Below are positions 63,310 to 64,000 of a stretch of 64,000 nt of DNA, piece after piece. This stretch comes from an uncultured Clostridia bacterium (GTDB taxonomy: Bacteria > Bacillota > Clostridia > TANB77 > CAG-508). A model generated the notes under the pieces. The model was not told where the DNA came from, did no database searches, and saw nothing but the letters and a program-made list of their open reading frames with translations. The stretch's first letter is position 1, and every line of letters starts with the position of its first letter. The DNA is taken from NCBI GenBank assembly GCA_934149075.1, contig CAKPDR010000001.1, forward strand, positions 62,001 to 126,000, given 5' to 3'. Made by a program: the position numbers and the translations under genes.

Positions 63310-63337
63310 AAAAGTCGGCTTACAATTTGCCGACTTT
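63310..63337. terminator. Bidirectional terminator between the HExxH gene and glutamate synthase
   Basis: Stem AAAGTCGGC/GCCGACTTT around TTACAATTT with T-runs both ways; it overlaps the stop codon of the minus-strand gene by two bases. Confidence 0.85.
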
Positions 63338-64000
63338 ATTTTTCATCCAAAAATTTTATTATTGATTCTGCTGCATCTCTACCAGAACGAGCTGCCCAAG
63401 CAACAGTTCCTTTTGCACCTGCAATATCTCCACCCGCAAAAACTTTAGTTTTTGAAGTTCGATTATTTTCATCAATTTGAATATATCCCCATTTATTTAG
63501 TTGCAATCCTAAATCTTTTACAAAATCTTCTGGCTTAGATCCAAGAGCCATTACAACATAATCTATATCTATAACATAATTGCTATCAAGTATATTTACC
63601 GGAATCTTTCTATCTTCACCATCTTTTTTAATAAGCTCTGTTTTTATTAACTCTATTTGTTCAACTTTATCTTTTCCCAAAATTTTGACTATATTATTTT
63701 GAAACAAAAATTCTATTCCCTCATGTTTAGCTTCTTGTATTTCCTTATTCTCAGCGGGCATTTGTTCCTCTGCTCTTCTATATATAACTTTTACCTCTTG
63801 TGCTCCAAGTCTTTTTATTGTTCTTGCACAATCCATAGCAACATTTCCGCCACCTATAATTGCAACCTTTTTATTTACATAATTAGGATGGTTTTTTTTC
63901 TCTAATAATTGATTTCCTCCAAAAACTCCATGTAATTCTTCGCCGTCTACTCCCATTTTAGCTGTAATATTGGCTCCAAAAGCTAAATATACAGCATCAT
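63336..64000 (-). CDS. NADPH-dependent glutamate synthase small subunit, 5' part outside window
   Basis: The frame is open to the window edge (beyond ATG 63956), so only the C-terminal 221 residues are seen. It is the FAD/NAD(P)H-binding half: 'VAIIGGGNVAMDCARTIKRL' (NADPH Rossmann GGGNVA) and 'VIYRRAEEQMPAENKEIQEA', then 'VFAGGDIAGAKGTVAWAARS' (FAD end motif). The subunit supplies electrons for glutamate formation, or acts alone in clostridial relatives (gltA or gltD by naming). It ends 'RDAAESIIKFLDEK'. No novel feature is seen. Confidence 0.93.
   Translation of the reverse strand, partial: DAVYLAFGANITAKMGVDGEELHGVFGGNQLLEKKNHPNYVNKKVAIIGGGNVAMDCARTIKRLGAQEVKVIYRRAEEQMPAENKEIQEAKHEGIEFLFQNNIVKILGKDKVEQIELIKTELIKKDGEDRKIPVNILDSNYVIDIDYVVMALGSKPEDFVKDLGLQLNKWGYIQIDENNRTSKTKVFAGGDIAGAKGTVAWAARSGRDAAESIIKFLDEK

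Overview
The window reads as chromosome from a very AT-rich, low-GC Bacillota, most likely a gut-type member of the Clostridia. The basis is the strong A/T bias, AGA-dominated arginine codons, a CIRCE-controlled groES-groEL operon, Gram-positive style GGAGG ribosome binding sites, and many family types common in clostridial genomes (DUF1836, TnpV, a ClpE-like ATPase, PdaB-like deacetylase, NADPH-dependent glutamate synthase). The exact taxon cannot be fixed from the sequence alone. Most genes lie on the minus strand. Three tRNAs are present: Arg(ACG), Leu(CAA) and Arg(TCT).

Region 1 (1-12 kb) is accessory DNA. It opens with the 5' end of a group II intron, probably IIC. It sits just after a transcription terminator, and its reverse transcriptase has lost its catalytic core. 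Next come an unknown gene, a Kiwa-like defence pair in convergent orientation (kwaB plus strand, kwaA minus strand) with dinD directly upstream of kwaA, and a metabolic and repair cluster (RibD/DHFR-like reductase, RBBP9-like hydrolase, Sel1 protein, Nudix-GNAT fusion). It closes with a Tn4451-type mobilizable element: relaxase, MobC, candidate oriT, TnpV and a large serine recombinase broken by two +1 shifts.

Region 2 (12-34 kb) is mainly core: tRNA-Arg(ACG), an HD phosphohydrolase, groEL/groES, pyrG, a von Willebrand surface protein, hsp20, pgsA and a ClpE-like chaperone. tRNA-Leu(CAA) follows, with a structured duplication of its 3' end. Then come an ECF sigma/anti-sigma operon beside a decayed second copy, tRNA-Arg(TCT), an E2-like acyltransferase, a winged-helix protein, an S1 protein, two pseudouridine synthases, a GT-C-like membrane protein and a double-OB-fold protein.

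Region 3 (34-49.7 kb) mixes core and accessory genes: a polysaccharide deacetylase, a duplicated cassette carrying DSxEIGHY-family proteins, a phosphoesterase, a DUF84 NTPase, a 16-codon peptide gene in front of a GHKL sensor kinase, an XRE regulator with a large orphan protein, malQ, and a two-component system beside an ADP-ribosyltransferase-like gene.

Region 4 (49.7-64 kb) has a FtsX-type ABC exporter whose ATPase gene carries a +1 shift, DUF1836, a metal P-type ATPase with a CzrA-like repressor, a short-chain dehydrogenase, a DnaJ-domain membrane protein, a phosphatase, an amylase, a Nudix hydrolase, a HExxH protein and the end of a glutamate synthase small subunit.

The most unusual signal spans the window. 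All four clear +1 frameshifts (dinD, two in the serine recombinase, one in the ABC ATPase) are an extra C placed directly before a conserved glycine GGN codon, so each creates a CGG codon in the upstream frame. CGG is rare here, and neither arginine tRNA in the window would be expected to read it. Either this is a systematic sequence artefact or it points to +1 recoding at a hungry CGG codon.
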